Assembly: GCA_910574345.1 (NCBI GenBank)
Contig: CAJSZV010000001.1
Coordinates: 105,127-169,126 of the forward strand
Reading direction: 5' to 3'
Source of the DNA: Clostridiaceae bacterium
Lineage (GTDB): Bacteria; Bacillota; Clostridia; Lachnospirales; Lachnospiraceae
Length of the DNA: 64,000 bases
Shown here: positions 1 through 8,533 of the stretch, piece after piece
Numbering within the stretch: the stretch's first letter is position 1
Layout of the letters: each line of letters opens with the position of its first letter
Made by a program: the position numbers and the translations under genes
Notes under the pieces: model-generated
What the model saw: only the letters and a program-made list of their open reading frames with translations
What the model was told of the DNA's origin: nothing
The model's database searches: none

Positions 1-38
1 TGCAAAGATGGTTTATTAACCATCCGTGCAGCAGCTTT

Positions 39-65
39 TTTCATGGATTACCTAAATCTGCGAAA
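39..65 (-). repeat. Left copy of 27-bp dyad recombination-like site
   Basis: This is an imperfect reverse-complement copy of the site at 372-398 (24 of 27 positions match; 46-65 is a perfect 20-bp match). The intact copy has two 11-bp arms (TTTCGCAGATT and AATCTGCGAAA) around a 5-bp asymmetric spacer. Here the spacer (50-54) reads ACCTA, while at 383-387 it reads TAGGT, so the two sites face opposite ways. The three mismatches all lie in the outer left arm (43-45). Two 11-bp arms around a short spacer is the usual architecture of tyrosine-recombinase core sites. Function as a crossover site is inferred. Confidence 0.7.
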
Positions 66-371
66 CAAAAAAACAGATATTTATCCTTAAAATCGATCAA
101 ATCTCCGTTCATATGTCTTACATCGAAGACATTCTATCATATGTTTGGAGAAAATGCTACTTAAATTTTCAAGATTTTTTGTAAATATAGAGCAACAGAG
201 CATAAAAATGGATGATTTTTTAGGTTTCAGGGTCAGATTTGTGGTCAAATTCCGATGGAAAGGAGAAGAGGGAGGTTATACAAAGATACGAGCGTACTTT
301 CTTGATTTGTGGTCAAATTTATGGTCAAATCCGTGAAAAAAAGCCTTGATTTACAGGGAAAATAAAGGGAT
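66..371. other. Putative invertible segment upstream of polysaccharide operon
   Basis: This 306-bp AT-rich stretch lies between two inverted 27-bp dyad sites and contains no convincing gene. It has three copies of a GTGGTCAAAT-type direct repeat (241-250, 309-318 and, with one change, 321-330), which could be arm-type protein-binding sites. On the minus strand TATGAT (141 to 136), with a weak -35-like TTTAAG (165 to 160) 18 bp away, could be a promoter currently pointing away from the operon. Inversion would turn it toward the operon. The promoter assignment is weak; the inverted flanking repeats are directly visible. Confidence 0.55.
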
Positions 372-398
372 TTTCGCAGATTTAGGTAATCTGCGAAA
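372..398 (+). repeat. Right copy of 27-bp dyad recombination-like site
   Basis: A perfect dyad: TTTCGCAGATT (372-382), spacer TAGGT (383-387), AATCTGCGAAA (388-398). It is the intact version of the inverted copy at 39-65. A more degenerate relative in the same orientation lies at 490-516 (about 20 of 27 matches). It sits 159 bp before a tyrosine-recombinase-fold gene. As RNA it would form an 11-bp hairpin, but without a following T tract, so a terminator is less likely than a protein-binding or recombination site. Confidence 0.7.
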
Positions 399-417
399 TT
401 TATGAGCAATTAACTAC

Positions 418-435
418 AAATAACTTGAGTTATTT
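418..435. promoter_or_regulatory. 18-bp palindrome, candidate operator
   Basis: AAATAACT and AGTTATTT are perfect 8-bp arms around a 2-bp centre (TG). The palindrome lies between the right dyad site and the first gene of the cluster, where a regulator of the polysaccharide operon would be expected to bind. A weak -10-like CATAAT is at 463-468. No regulator in this window can be tied to it. Confidence 0.35.
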
Positions 436-557
436 ATCAAAACAGGAAGATATTGCCGGTTGCATAATATAGTTTCTATTTGTCACGGATATGGCAGATT
501 TATGTAAGCGGCCTAACCAGCCTTAGTATGGGGCATGTTCCGTAGGAGGTATATTCT

Positions 558-1388
558 GTGCCAGGAAATTCAAATTCCAACAAACTCATAGACGGATTTA
601 TTGACAGCCAGGTCGTCGGGAAGGGACTGGATGAACGGACTGCCAAGGCATACCGGTTGGATCTGGAACATCTGCATCAGTGGCTGGAGCTGGAGTCATC
701 TACCGGAAGGGAGAAGTGGGAGGGGAAGATTGAGGCATATCTGGACTATCTTTCATCGGAGAAAAACCGACGGCCATCTACTATATCCAGGAAGCAGAGG
801 GTGTTCGGATACTATCTGTCCTACTTGGCAGCCCAGGGGATTATAGAAAAATCCCGTCCCTTGAAAAAGGCACATGTGCAGAAAGAAATCAAAAAAGATG
901 TGATCCTGACCAAAAAAGAAATTGATGCTTTCTTTCAGGCAATCAGCCGGGAATATACGGATCTGGACAGCGATTTCAGAAAGCGGGTGTGCCTCCGGGA
1001 CCAGGTGATGATGGGGATGCTCTTTTATCATGGGATCGAGATCAGTGAACTTTTGCGCATGGAAACAGATGACTATGACCGGAAAAATGCGGTTTTGACA
1101 GTGCGAAGGAAGAATGGAAAGGACTATTCGACCCGTGTGTTTTCTAAAGTGCTTCAGGAACAGATAGTAAAGTGGCTTGATGTCCATGAGTACTTTGAGC
1201 GGGCAGAAGGGTATGATGAGCGGATGTTTTTGTCTAAGCTGGGGAAACCACTCTCTATGAAGATGGTTACCAATATTTTTGATAAGTATCGGGAGATGGC
1301 AGGGATTGAGAAGGAGGCTACACCTAAGGATCTGAAGAAGAGCATGAAAAGATATGCGGTGGAGATGATGAGGGAGTGGTGTGGGTGA
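558..1388 (+). CDS. Tyrosine-recombinase-fold protein, catalytically dead
   Basis: 276 residues with the N-terminal SAM-like core-binding domain (about 10-105) and a catalytic-fold domain (about 118-276) of XerC/XerD-type recombinases. The active site is not preserved. The box I arginine is Glu161 (HGIEISEL in place of TGLRxSEL). The box II HxLRH motif reads KDLKK (257-261). The protein stops before the conserved H/W and the tyrosine nucleophile. The start is GTG with AGGAGG about 8 bp upstream. It is the first gene of the polysaccharide operon, just after a pair of inverted recombinase-like sites. It is best read as a DNA-binding relic or regulator rather than an active recombinase. Confidence 0.8.
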   Translation: MPGNSNSNKLIDGFIDSQVVGKGLDERTAKAYRLDLEHLHQWLELESSTGREKWEGKIEAYLDYLSSEKNRRPSTISRKQRVFGYYLSYLAAQGIIEKSRPLKKAHVQKEIKKDVILTKKEIDAFFQAISREYTDLDSDFRKRVCLRDQVMMGMLFYHGIEISELLRMETDDYDRKNAVLTVRRKNGKDYSTRVFSKVLQEQIVKWLDVHEYFERAEGYDERMFLSKLGKPLSMKMVTNIFDKYREMAGIEKEATPKDLKKSMKRYAVEMMREWCG

Positions 1389-1438
1389 GAGATATCCGCA
1401 TGTATTTATAAGAAAAAGGTATTGGTGGCATATAAAAG

Positions 1439-2563
1439 ATGAAAAAAGGCAGGCTTCGTATAGCACATTTTGGAAATAAAAATATATTGGACAGATCAGG
1501 CGGTGTGGAAGTAGTTGTTGCTGAATTAGCAAGCAGGCAGGCTTCGTTAGGATACGATGTGACAGTTTATAACAGAAGCGGACACCATATAAGCGGAGCC
1601 GAGTTCGATGTACCAAAGATGAAAGAATGGAATGATGTACATATGAAATATGTGCCGACAATTCCAAAGACCGGATTAGCAGCAGTATCCTCATCATTTT
1701 TTGCAGCAGTATGTTGTGCTTTTGGTAAATACGATGTCGTGCATATCCATGCTGAGGGTCCGGCTGCATTTTGCTGGCTACCGAAATTATTTGGCAAGAG
1801 AGTAATCGCTCAAAATCATGGATTGGATCATCAGAGAGTTCGTTGGAAAAAATTAGGGTCAGGCTTTATTAAATTCGGTGAAAAGATGAGTGCAAAATTT
1901 TCTGATGAATTGATTGTTTTGAGCCCGGAGATAGAAAAGTATTTTAAGGATACATATAACAGGGAGACCCGGCTGATTCCGAATGGAGTAAATAGGCCAA
2001 TGATTCGAAAACCGCAGCTGATTACAGACAGATATCAATTGAAAGGTCAGGACTATATTTTGTATCTGTCACGTATTACTGCCGAGAAAAGAGCTGATTT
2101 ACTGATAAAGGCATTTAAGAGACTGAAAACAGATAAGAAACTGGTAATTGCAGGCGGTGAATCTGGTTCGGGAAATTATTTTGCAGAAATGAAAGAACTT
2201 GCGAAAGACGACTCGCGGATTATTTTTACAGGTTTTGTAAATGGCCAATTATTAGAAGAATTATACAGCAATACCTATCTATATGTCCTTCCATCCGATA
2301 TAGAGGGGATGCCATTATGTCTCCTTGAAGCAATGAGTTATGGCAATTGCTGCCTGACCAGTGATATCCCGGAATGTGCAAATGTATTGAGCGGTTATGG
2401 GAAAACATTTAGGAAAGGTTCTTTGGAATCTTTAACAAATGAACTGCAGGACCTGTTGGAGAATCCAGATGAAGTAAGATATCTGCAGAATACCTCGGCG
2501 GATTATGTAATTGAGAAATATAATTGGGACAAGGTTGTTGGCCAGATTTTAAGCTTGTATTAG
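1439..2563 (+). CDS. Glycosyltransferase family 4 (GT-B)
   Basis: 374 residues with the two-Rossmann GT4 arrangement: N-terminal acceptor domain with the glycine-rich RSGGVEVVV loop near residue 20, and C-terminal donor domain with the family motif EGMPLCLLEAMSYG near 290. The enzyme would transfer a sugar from a nucleotide donor to a growing lipid-linked repeat unit at the cytoplasmic membrane face. It is the first biosynthetic gene of the operon, 50 bp after the recombinase-like gene. The sugar specificity cannot be read from sequence. Confidence 0.88.
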   Translation: MKKGRLRIAHFGNKNILDRSGGVEVVVAELASRQASLGYDVTVYNRSGHHISGAEFDVPKMKEWNDVHMKYVPTIPKTGLAAVSSSFFAAVCCAFGKYDVVHIHAEGPAAFCWLPKLFGKRVIAQNHGLDHQRVRWKKLGSGFIKFGEKMSAKFSDELIVLSPEIEKYFKDTYNRETRLIPNGVNRPMIRKPQLITDRYQLKGQDYILYLSRITAEKRADLLIKAFKRLKTDKKLVIAGGESGSGNYFAEMKELAKDDSRIIFTGFVNGQLLEELYSNTYLYVLPSDIEGMPLCLLEAMSYGNCCLTSDIPECANVLSGYGKTFRKGSLESLTNELQDLLENPDEVRYLQNTSADYVIEKYNWDKVVGQILSLY

Positions 2564-2574
2564 GAGATAGGATT

Positions 2575-3747
2575 ATGAGCATGAAAAAATTAAATGGCAC
2601 GGTGATCGTTACATACAGATGTAATGCGCGCTGTTCCATGTGCAATCGTTATAAGGCTCCTTCGAAACCAGAAGAAGAATTATCCATAAAGACAATTAAA
2701 AAACTGCCCCGGATGTATTTTACGAATATTACCGGCGGAGAGCCATTTATCAGAACTGATCTAAAGGATATTGTCAGAGAATTATATAAGAAATCTGACC
2801 GTATTGTTATCTCTACAAACGGCTTCTTTACCGATCGTATTGTGGACCTTTGTAAAGAATTTCCGCAGATAGGTATCCGTATTTCTATTGAAGGCCTGGA
2901 GGAGACCAACAATAAGATTCGAGGTCTTGATAATGGATTCCAGCGCGGCTATGGAACTCTGAAAAAGCTGGTTGAAATGGGCATGAAAGATGTGGGCTTT
3001 GGAATGACGGTTCAGGATGATAATTGTAAGGATTTAGTGGCTTTATATAAGATATCAGATGAAATGGGAATGGAATTTGCCACAGCCAGCCTTCATAACA
3101 GTTTTTATTTTGTAGAAGCAAAGAATATCATTCATAACCGTCCCATGGTTGCGAAGGAATTTGAAAAACTTATCAATGAATTATTACAAAGCAAAAGTCC
3201 TAAGAAGTGGTTCAGAGCTTATTTCAATCATGGACTGATTAACTATATTTACGGACAGAAACGGCTTCTTCCGTGTGATATGAGTTTCGACACTTTTTTT
3301 ATTGATCCCTACGGAGATGTTATGCCATGTAATGGAACAAAAGATAAAGAAGTTATGGGCAACCTAAATATCCAGACCTGGGATGAATTATGGAATAGTG
3401 AGAAAGCAAAGCAAGTCAGAAGTAAAGTTCGCTCCTGTGACCGCGATTGCTGGATGATCGGCAGTGTGTCTCCGGCGATGCATAAGTATATTTGGAAACC
3501 CGCATGGTGGGTTGTCAGACATAAATTTCTGCGGTTTGGCAGAAAAAAATATTCCATGTATGAAAATAAGATTGTACGTGATTACAAAAATGGGATTGTT
3601 ACGAAAGCGGAATTAGATGCCTGCAGTACATGCGATTTGTGTGGGGACATCAGTGATGGTCTCAGTAAGGCATCAAGAGAACAGTTGGCGGATAAGACAG
3701 GAGAAGAGATTGTGGCTGCTGATATTGCAAAGCAGATGGGAGAATAG
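2575..3747 (+). CDS. Radical SAM/SPASM domain protein
   Basis: 390 residues. The N-terminal CNARCSMC (CxxxCxxC) motif binds the radical-SAM [4Fe-4S] cluster, and NITGGEPF is the SAM-contacting GGE motif. A cysteine-rich C-terminal half (LLPCD, MPCNG, CDRDC, CSTCDLC) fits a SPASM domain with auxiliary clusters. The start is ATG 2575, with AGGAG eight bases upstream overlapping the stop of the previous gene; an upstream in-frame start would lie deep inside that gene. Within a polysaccharide operon, such proteins may modify a sugar or side group. The substrate is unknown. Confidence 0.85.
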   Translation: MSMKKLNGTVIVTYRCNARCSMCNRYKAPSKPEEELSIKTIKKLPRMYFTNITGGEPFIRTDLKDIVRELYKKSDRIVISTNGFFTDRIVDLCKEFPQIGIRISIEGLEETNNKIRGLDNGFQRGYGTLKKLVEMGMKDVGFGMTVQDDNCKDLVALYKISDEMGMEFATASLHNSFYFVEAKNIIHNRPMVAKEFEKLINELLQSKSPKKWFRAYFNHGLINYIYGQKRLLPCDMSFDTFFIDPYGDVMPCNGTKDKEVMGNLNIQTWDELWNSEKAKQVRSKVRSCDRDCWMIGSVSPAMHKYIWKPAWWVVRHKFLRFGRKKYSMYENKIVRDYKNGIVTKAELDACSTCDLCGDISDGLSKASREQLADKTGEEIVAADIAKQMGE

Positions 3748-3767
3748 ATTAGCAGGAGAAGAGGGAT

Positions 3768-4604
3768 ATGGAAGAAGTGGATAAAGAAAATGATGATTTG
3801 AGATCAATTCAGCAGCTGGAACTGGAAAATCTGGACGTTCTGATTGCTATATGCAAAAAGTATAGTTTGAGATATTACCTGATAGGCGGAACACTTATAG
3901 GGGTGTTAAGACATCATGGCTTTATTCCATGGGACGACGATATTGATGTCGGGTTGCCGCGTCCGGATTACAATAGATTTGTGAAAATTGCAAAAAAAGA
4001 GTTACCTGATCATATGGACATGAAAACTATGACCTCCGATCCGAATTATAAATGCTATTTTACCCGGCTGATCAATAACAAGCGCAGGATTTACTGGGAT
4101 CATGGGCAGTATACTGCAAAAATAGGTATTTGGACGGATGTGTTTCCCTTAGACGGATTGCCGAGTGACCCTATAAGGAGGAAGCTTCATGTTTTTAATG
4201 TGAACTTTCATAAGGCAATCTATAAATTTTCGCAGATAGACTATATAACCACGAACAAAAAGAGACCGTTATCAGAACGGTTTTTAATAAAGTTTGCGAT
4301 GATTACTCATATAGGAAAATTTATTGATCCGGAGAAATCATTGCAGAAATTAGACAAGGCTTTGCAAAAATATGATTATGAATCAGCTGAATGGGCATGG
4401 AATTTTTCTGGATGTTATGGAAAACGGGAAATAGTACCTAAATTGGAGCTTGGAGGGCAGAGGGAAGATATTTTTGAGGGAAGAACTGTATCAATCGCCG
4501 CAAAAGCAGAAGAGTATCTGAATCATATTTATGGGGATTGGAGAAAATTGCCGCCTGCTGAAAAAAGAGTCAGTCATGGAGTTAAATTTGTAGAAGAGGG
4601 ATAA
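3768..4604 (+). CDS. LicD-family phospho-substituent transferase
   Basis: 278 residues of the LicD family. Diagnostic are YYLIGGTLIGVLRHHGFIPW followed by DDDIDVGL (about residues 35-65), the nucleotidyltransferase-fold metal-binding motif. LicD proteins move phosphocholine or related phospho-groups from CDP-linked donors onto glycans. The operon also encodes a PEP mutase, a phosphonopyruvate decarboxylase and cytidylyltransferases. A CMP-activated phosphonate, or a CDP-polyol from the next gene, is therefore a plausible donor. That link is inference. Its stop is 2 bp from the next start. Confidence 0.85.
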   Translation: MEEVDKENDDLRSIQQLELENLDVLIAICKKYSLRYYLIGGTLIGVLRHHGFIPWDDDIDVGLPRPDYNRFVKIAKKELPDHMDMKTMTSDPNYKCYFTRLINNKRRIYWDHGQYTAKIGIWTDVFPLDGLPSDPIRRKLHVFNVNFHKAIYKFSQIDYITTNKKRPLSERFLIKFAMITHIGKFIDPEKSLQKLDKALQKYDYESAEWAWNFSGCYGKREIVPKLELGGQREDIFEGRTVSIAAKAEEYLNHIYGDWRKLPPAEKRVSHGVKFVEEG

Positions 4605-4606
4605 AT

Positions 4607-5320
4607 ATGGCAAACATAGCGTTGATTATTGCAGGCGGTTTGGGAGCACGCATGCATCAGAATATACCAAAACAGTTTTTGACGGTAAATGACAGGCCTG
4701 TCATTGTTTACACTTTGGAAGCGTTTCAGAATCATCCGGAGATTGACGAGATTGCAATTGTCTGTATCGAAGACTGGCAATCTGTTTTATGGGCTTATGC
4801 AAAACAATTTAATATAACGAAAATTAAGCTGGTTGTTCCTGGGGGAAAGAATGGACAAGATTCCATTAGAAACGGTGTGTTTGAACTAGAAAAGACTCAT
4901 AAGCCGGATGATATTGTTTTGATTCACGATGCAATTCGGCCTATGGTTTCTGCTGAGATTATATCGGATTGTATCCGGGTAACACAAAAGTATGGCAGTG
5001 CTATTACCGTTATCCCATGTGCAGAAGCAATGATGCAGACAGAGGATGGCGTGGTTTCGGCAGGCAGTTACCCCAGGGACAGATTAAAAAGAACGCAGAC
5101 GCCACAGGGCTTTCCTATAGGGAAAATCTGTGATCTTCACAGAAGGGCGCTGGAGGAAGGCATTACAAATTCTGTGGCATCCTGTACACTGATGATTGAA
5201 ATGGGTGAGCAGGTATATTTTTCGTCCGGATCAGAAAAAAATATAAAGCTTACCACAGTTGAGGATATTGATATTTTCAAAGCATTGCTTGCAGCTAAAA
5301 GATCGGACTGGTTGAAATAA
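4607..5320 (+). CDS. IspD/TarI-family cytidylyltransferase
   Basis: 237 residues with the IspD-like signature GGLGARM and PKQFL near the N-terminus, IHDAIRPMV near 105, and RTQTPQGFP near 165. The fold covers both MEP cytidylyltransferase (IspD) and polyol-phosphate cytidylyltransferases (TarI/Bcs1). Location between licD and an SDR gene favours a CDP-polyol donor for polysaccharide assembly over isoprenoid synthesis. The exact substrate is inferred. The stop codon overlaps the next start. Confidence 0.8.
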   Translation: MANIALIIAGGLGARMHQNIPKQFLTVNDRPVIVYTLEAFQNHPEIDEIAIVCIEDWQSVLWAYAKQFNITKIKLVVPGGKNGQDSIRNGVFELEKTHKPDDIVLIHDAIRPMVSAEIISDCIRVTQKYGSAITVIPCAEAMMQTEDGVVSAGSYPRDRLKRTQTPQGFPIGKICDLHRRALEEGITNSVASCTLMIEMGEQVYFSSGSEKNIKLTTVEDIDIFKALLAAKRSDWLK

Positions 5321-6375
5321 TGGGAATTGATAGAAGTTTACATAAAAGTGGTATATATCTTTCTGACCTGGACACAGCCATAAAACATACGGTTGGTATA
5401 GAGAAATTAAAAGAAAGCAGAATCCTTATTACCGGAGCTACAGGAACCATCGGCTCATTTGTAACAGATATGTTATTAAGGAACAATCAGAAAAATGATG
5501 CAAACATTCGTATCTTTGCGGCGGGAAGAGATACCGACAGGTTAAGAAGAATCTTTGAGAATTTTGGAGGCGTCACTGCCTTACCTTATGAGTTGGAAGA
5601 AAAAATTAAATTTGATGTTCCTATTGATTATATCATCCATTGTGCTGGAAATGCCCATCCAGCTGCATTTAACAGTGATCCTGTAGGTACAATCATTGGA
5701 AATGTAAATGGTACATACCATCTGCTTGATTATGGAAGGACTCATGGGGCAGCAAGGCTTTTGTACGTCTCATCAGGGGAAGTGTATGGGCAAGGGGATT
5801 TACAACTGGAAGAGTTTGAGGAAACTTATGCAGGATATTTAAACACTCAGTCTCCAAGATTCTGCTATCCGTCCAGTAAGAGAACTGCAGAGAATCTTTG
5901 TGCTTCCTATAGTATGCAGTATGGTTTGGAGACTGTTGTGGTAAGACCATGTCATACTTATGGCCCGTGGATGACATCATCTGATAATCGGGCAAGTGTT
6001 CAATTCATGAATAATGTTCTGAGGGGCGAGGATATAATCATGAAAAGTGCTGGAGACCAGATGAGAAGTTATAACTATATTGCAGATTGTGCGTCAGCTT
6101 TACTGACGGTATTAATTAATGGGAATTCAGGAGAAGCATATAATCTGGCTAATCCGGAGTGCAGAGTAACCATTGCCCGGTTTGCCAGGATTGTTGCTTC
6201 TGCAGCAGGGCGGGAAGTTATTTTTAAGGTTCCTGACAGGATGGATATTGCAAATCGGACACCCATTGCAAGACAAGTCTTAAGTACCGGGAAAATAGAA
6301 GCATTAGGATGGAAAGGAGCTTTTTCCCTAGAAAAAGGAATTCGGCATACCATAGATATCCTGTGGGGAAAATAA
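5320..6375 (+). CDS. NAD-dependent epimerase/dehydratase (extended SDR)
   Basis: 351 residues. The Rossmann motif ILITGATGTIGSF (about 30-42), the active-site serine pair in YVSSGEVYG, and the YxxxK motif in YPSSKRTAENL mark an extended SDR sugar-nucleotide epimerase, dehydratase or reductase. It overlaps the cytidylyltransferase gene by one base, implying coupled translation and perhaps shared substrate flow. It could alter a CDP-linked polyol or sugar; specificity is unknown. Confidence 0.85.
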   Translation: MGIDRSLHKSGIYLSDLDTAIKHTVGIEKLKESRILITGATGTIGSFVTDMLLRNNQKNDANIRIFAAGRDTDRLRRIFENFGGVTALPYELEEKIKFDVPIDYIIHCAGNAHPAAFNSDPVGTIIGNVNGTYHLLDYGRTHGAARLLYVSSGEVYGQGDLQLEEFEETYAGYLNTQSPRFCYPSSKRTAENLCASYSMQYGLETVVVRPCHTYGPWMTSSDNRASVQFMNNVLRGEDIIMKSAGDQMRSYNYIADCASALLTVLINGNSGEAYNLANPECRVTIARFARIVASAAGREVIFKVPDRMDIANRTPIARQVLSTGKIEALGWKGAFSLEKGIRHTIDILWGK

Positions 6376-6377
6376 TC

Positions 6378-7613
6378 ATGATACGGGAAAGCGCGGTGAG
6401 TGTGCCTGCTATGGACAATGATAAAAAGAAATCGTCAAATTGTATAAAGGTATTGCAGATAGCACACGGCATGGAAACTTTTGGTGGTGTGGAAAGCTTT
6501 CTGATTCAGTATTACAGGAATATAGATCATGAGAGAGTCGTTTTTGATTTCCTGTTCTGCGGAAATGACACACTGCAGAAGATAAAAGGAGATGCTGTGC
6601 TGGATGATTCGAATATAGTGGCCCTGCAGGATTTGAAACCAGGAAGAAATAGGATTAAAAACTATATATCTATGGGACGAGATATCCATTTATATTTGTC
6701 CGGGAGTCCATATGATATTATCCACGTGAATACTTCTAATATTATGCTGCAATTTACGATTGCGCTGTTTGTCAAAATCGACAGTATTAGAATTGCACAT
6801 TCACACAGTTCCAAACCGGTTATGGCGAACCCAAAGATTAAAGATCAGCTGCGAGTATTCTTTAAGAGGCTGTTTGAACCAGGATGTCAATACTTTATCA
6901 GAAAGAAAAATGATTATCTTCTGGCATGTTCCGGGCCGGCGGGGAGGGCTTTGTTTGGACAGCAGGTGTTAAAGAGCCAAAAGTTTAGCATTATACATAA
7001 TGCTATTGAACTGAGAAAATTCAGTTATAAAAAGGAAGTGCGTTTGCGCATCAGAGAGCAAAATAATATAGATGATAATGATAGGATTTATGGTTATGTC
7101 GGGCGTCTGGCAGAGTCTAAAAATTTGCTCTTTTTGATAGATGTATTTGACCGCTTACATGAGAAAGAACCGGATACACGATTGTGGATGATTGGCGACG
7201 GACCTATGCGTAGCCAGATTCAGGAGAAAATAGAGGCTTATGGACTTTCTGATGTGACTGTATTGTGGGGAGAAAAAGAAGATGTATCTGCTTATCTTAT
7301 GGCAATGGATTGTTTTATTTTTCCGACCATGTATGAGGGACTGGGAATTGCCGCTATAGAGGCTCAGGCGGCAGGACTTCCGGTTGTGGCATCGGATGCA
7401 GTTCCCGATGAAGCGAGGATTACGGATTTGATGATAAAGGTGCCATTAAAACGAGATGCAGCATACTGGGCGGATACCATAGAGGCATTTCTGAATAATC
7501 GCGCGGAGCGCTGCGAACACGATAGGGAAATCATTGATGCCGGGTATGACATCGCGGCGGAGGCTAAAAAGCTGGAGAATTTTTATGAGAGGATTCAGAG
7601 GAAGAAGCATTGA
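6378..7613 (+). CDS. Glycosyltransferase family 4 (GT-B), second
   Basis: 411 residues with N-terminal HGMETFGGVESFLIQYYRN, donor-binding YGYVGRLAESKN, and the E-x7-E motif region YEGLGIAAIEAQAAGLPVV. It resembles capsular and exopolysaccharide GT4 enzymes. ATG 6378 was chosen because it follows the previous stop by two bases with GGGGA upstream; the longer reading begins inside the SDR gene. It probably adds one sugar of the repeat unit. Confidence 0.87.
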   Translation: MIRESAVSVPAMDNDKKKSSNCIKVLQIAHGMETFGGVESFLIQYYRNIDHERVVFDFLFCGNDTLQKIKGDAVLDDSNIVALQDLKPGRNRIKNYISMGRDIHLYLSGSPYDIIHVNTSNIMLQFTIALFVKIDSIRIAHSHSSKPVMANPKIKDQLRVFFKRLFEPGCQYFIRKKNDYLLACSGPAGRALFGQQVLKSQKFSIIHNAIELRKFSYKKEVRLRIREQNNIDDNDRIYGYVGRLAESKNLLFLIDVFDRLHEKEPDTRLWMIGDGPMRSQIQEKIEAYGLSDVTVLWGEKEDVSAYLMAMDCFIFPTMYEGLGIAAIEAQAAGLPVVASDAVPDEARITDLMIKVPLKRDAAYWADTIEAFLNNRAERCEHDREIIDAGYDIAAEAKKLENFYERIQRKKH

Positions 7614-7653
7614 TACAATTTAACGTGAATGAAGAGATGGAGCGTTTTGGTTA

Positions 7654-8526
7654 ATGGAATTGATAAGCAGAGAGTATGCGGTAGCTGTAGCGAAAAGAAT
7701 AGGTACGGATCCTCGTAAAGAAAAGTTTACTGTGATCCGAAACGGTATTAATTGCTGGGCCGCAGATCCATTTCCTGTTGAAGTGAATGGAATACTATAT
7801 ATTTTTGCGGAGATATTTGTATATTCAAAAGTAAAAGGATGTATTGGATATACGAAGCTTCAAGATGGAAAATTTACGCCATGGAAAATAGTTGTTGAAG
7901 AAGATTATCATATGTCATTTCCATATTTATTTTATGATAATGACATTTTATATATGTGCCCTGAGGCAAGCGCATCAAAACAGCTATATTTTTATCGCTG
8001 TGTTGAATTTCCGGAAAAATGGAAAAAGGACAGAGTCCTGGCAACGAATGTAAATTATAGTGATACTGTGTTCTGTCGTAGCGAATCTAATGTATATGGT
8101 TTGACATGTGAGTGGCATGGAATAGAGGATCACAAGTTGAAATTATTTAGGGTATATAAGGATGGATGCCAGGAATCTATGGAAAAGTTAAATACTCTTG
8201 AATATTATTTAACCAGGCCTGCTGGAAAGATTTTTAGAGACAATGATAAGAACATAGCAGTATCTCAAATATGTAAGCCATTGTATGGAACAGGAATGGT
8301 GTTTAAAGAGTGTGTCATTGAATGGCCTCAATATGAAGAGAAGGAGTTATATAGAGTTTTTCCAAAAGATATAAGCTGCAATATGGAGAAAAAATATGTT
8401 GGTACACATACATTTAATATTTCTGAAAATTATATGGTAATAGATCTTGTCTGGGATAGATTTTCCCCAGTTGAAAAGTTTTTCAGATTTAAGAAAAAAA
8501 TTACGGGAAGAAAGAGAAGGGAATAA
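7654..8526 (+). CDS. GINT1-N-like beta-propeller protein of glycan clusters
   Basis: 290 residues. The N-terminal half has NCWAADPFPVEVNGILYIFA and repeated FPYLFYDNDILYMCPE-type blades. This resembles the propeller domain family named after the N-terminus of plant glucosamine inositolphosphorylceramide transferase, which occurs widely in bacterial polysaccharide clusters. No nucleotide-sugar-binding motif is obvious and the family's role in bacteria is not established. It lies between a GT4 and an acetyltransferase-like gene. Family assignment is from memory of the WAADPF/SFPYLF pattern. Confidence 0.6.
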   Translation: MELISREYAVAVAKRIGTDPRKEKFTVIRNGINCWAADPFPVEVNGILYIFAEIFVYSKVKGCIGYTKLQDGKFTPWKIVVEEDYHMSFPYLFYDNDILYMCPEASASKQLYFYRCVEFPEKWKKDRVLATNVNYSDTVFCRSESNVYGLTCEWHGIEDHKLKLFRVYKDGCQESMEKLNTLEYYLTRPAGKIFRDNDKNIAVSQICKPLYGTGMVFKECVIEWPQYEEKELYRVFPKDISCNMEKKYVGTHTFNISENYMVIDLVWDRFSPVEKFFRFKKKITGRKRRE

Positions 8527-8533
8527 TGAAGTT

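Noticed and set aside
7-24. Hairpin GATGGTT-TATT-AACCATC at the window start
   Set aside because: The stem is 7 bp and the nearest T run is 11 bases away. It could end an upstream gene but too little is visible to call a terminator.
145-336. A 63-residue open frame inside the putative invertible segment
   Set aside because: No ribosome-binding site at its start, repeated phrases (LWSNLWSN) that come from the DNA direct repeat, and location between the inverted sites. Better explained as non-coding.
753-1769. 338-residue open frame on the minus strand over the recombinase-like gene
   Set aside because: Overlaps two clear plus-strand genes with proper starts, and its translation is cysteine/histidine-rich noise.
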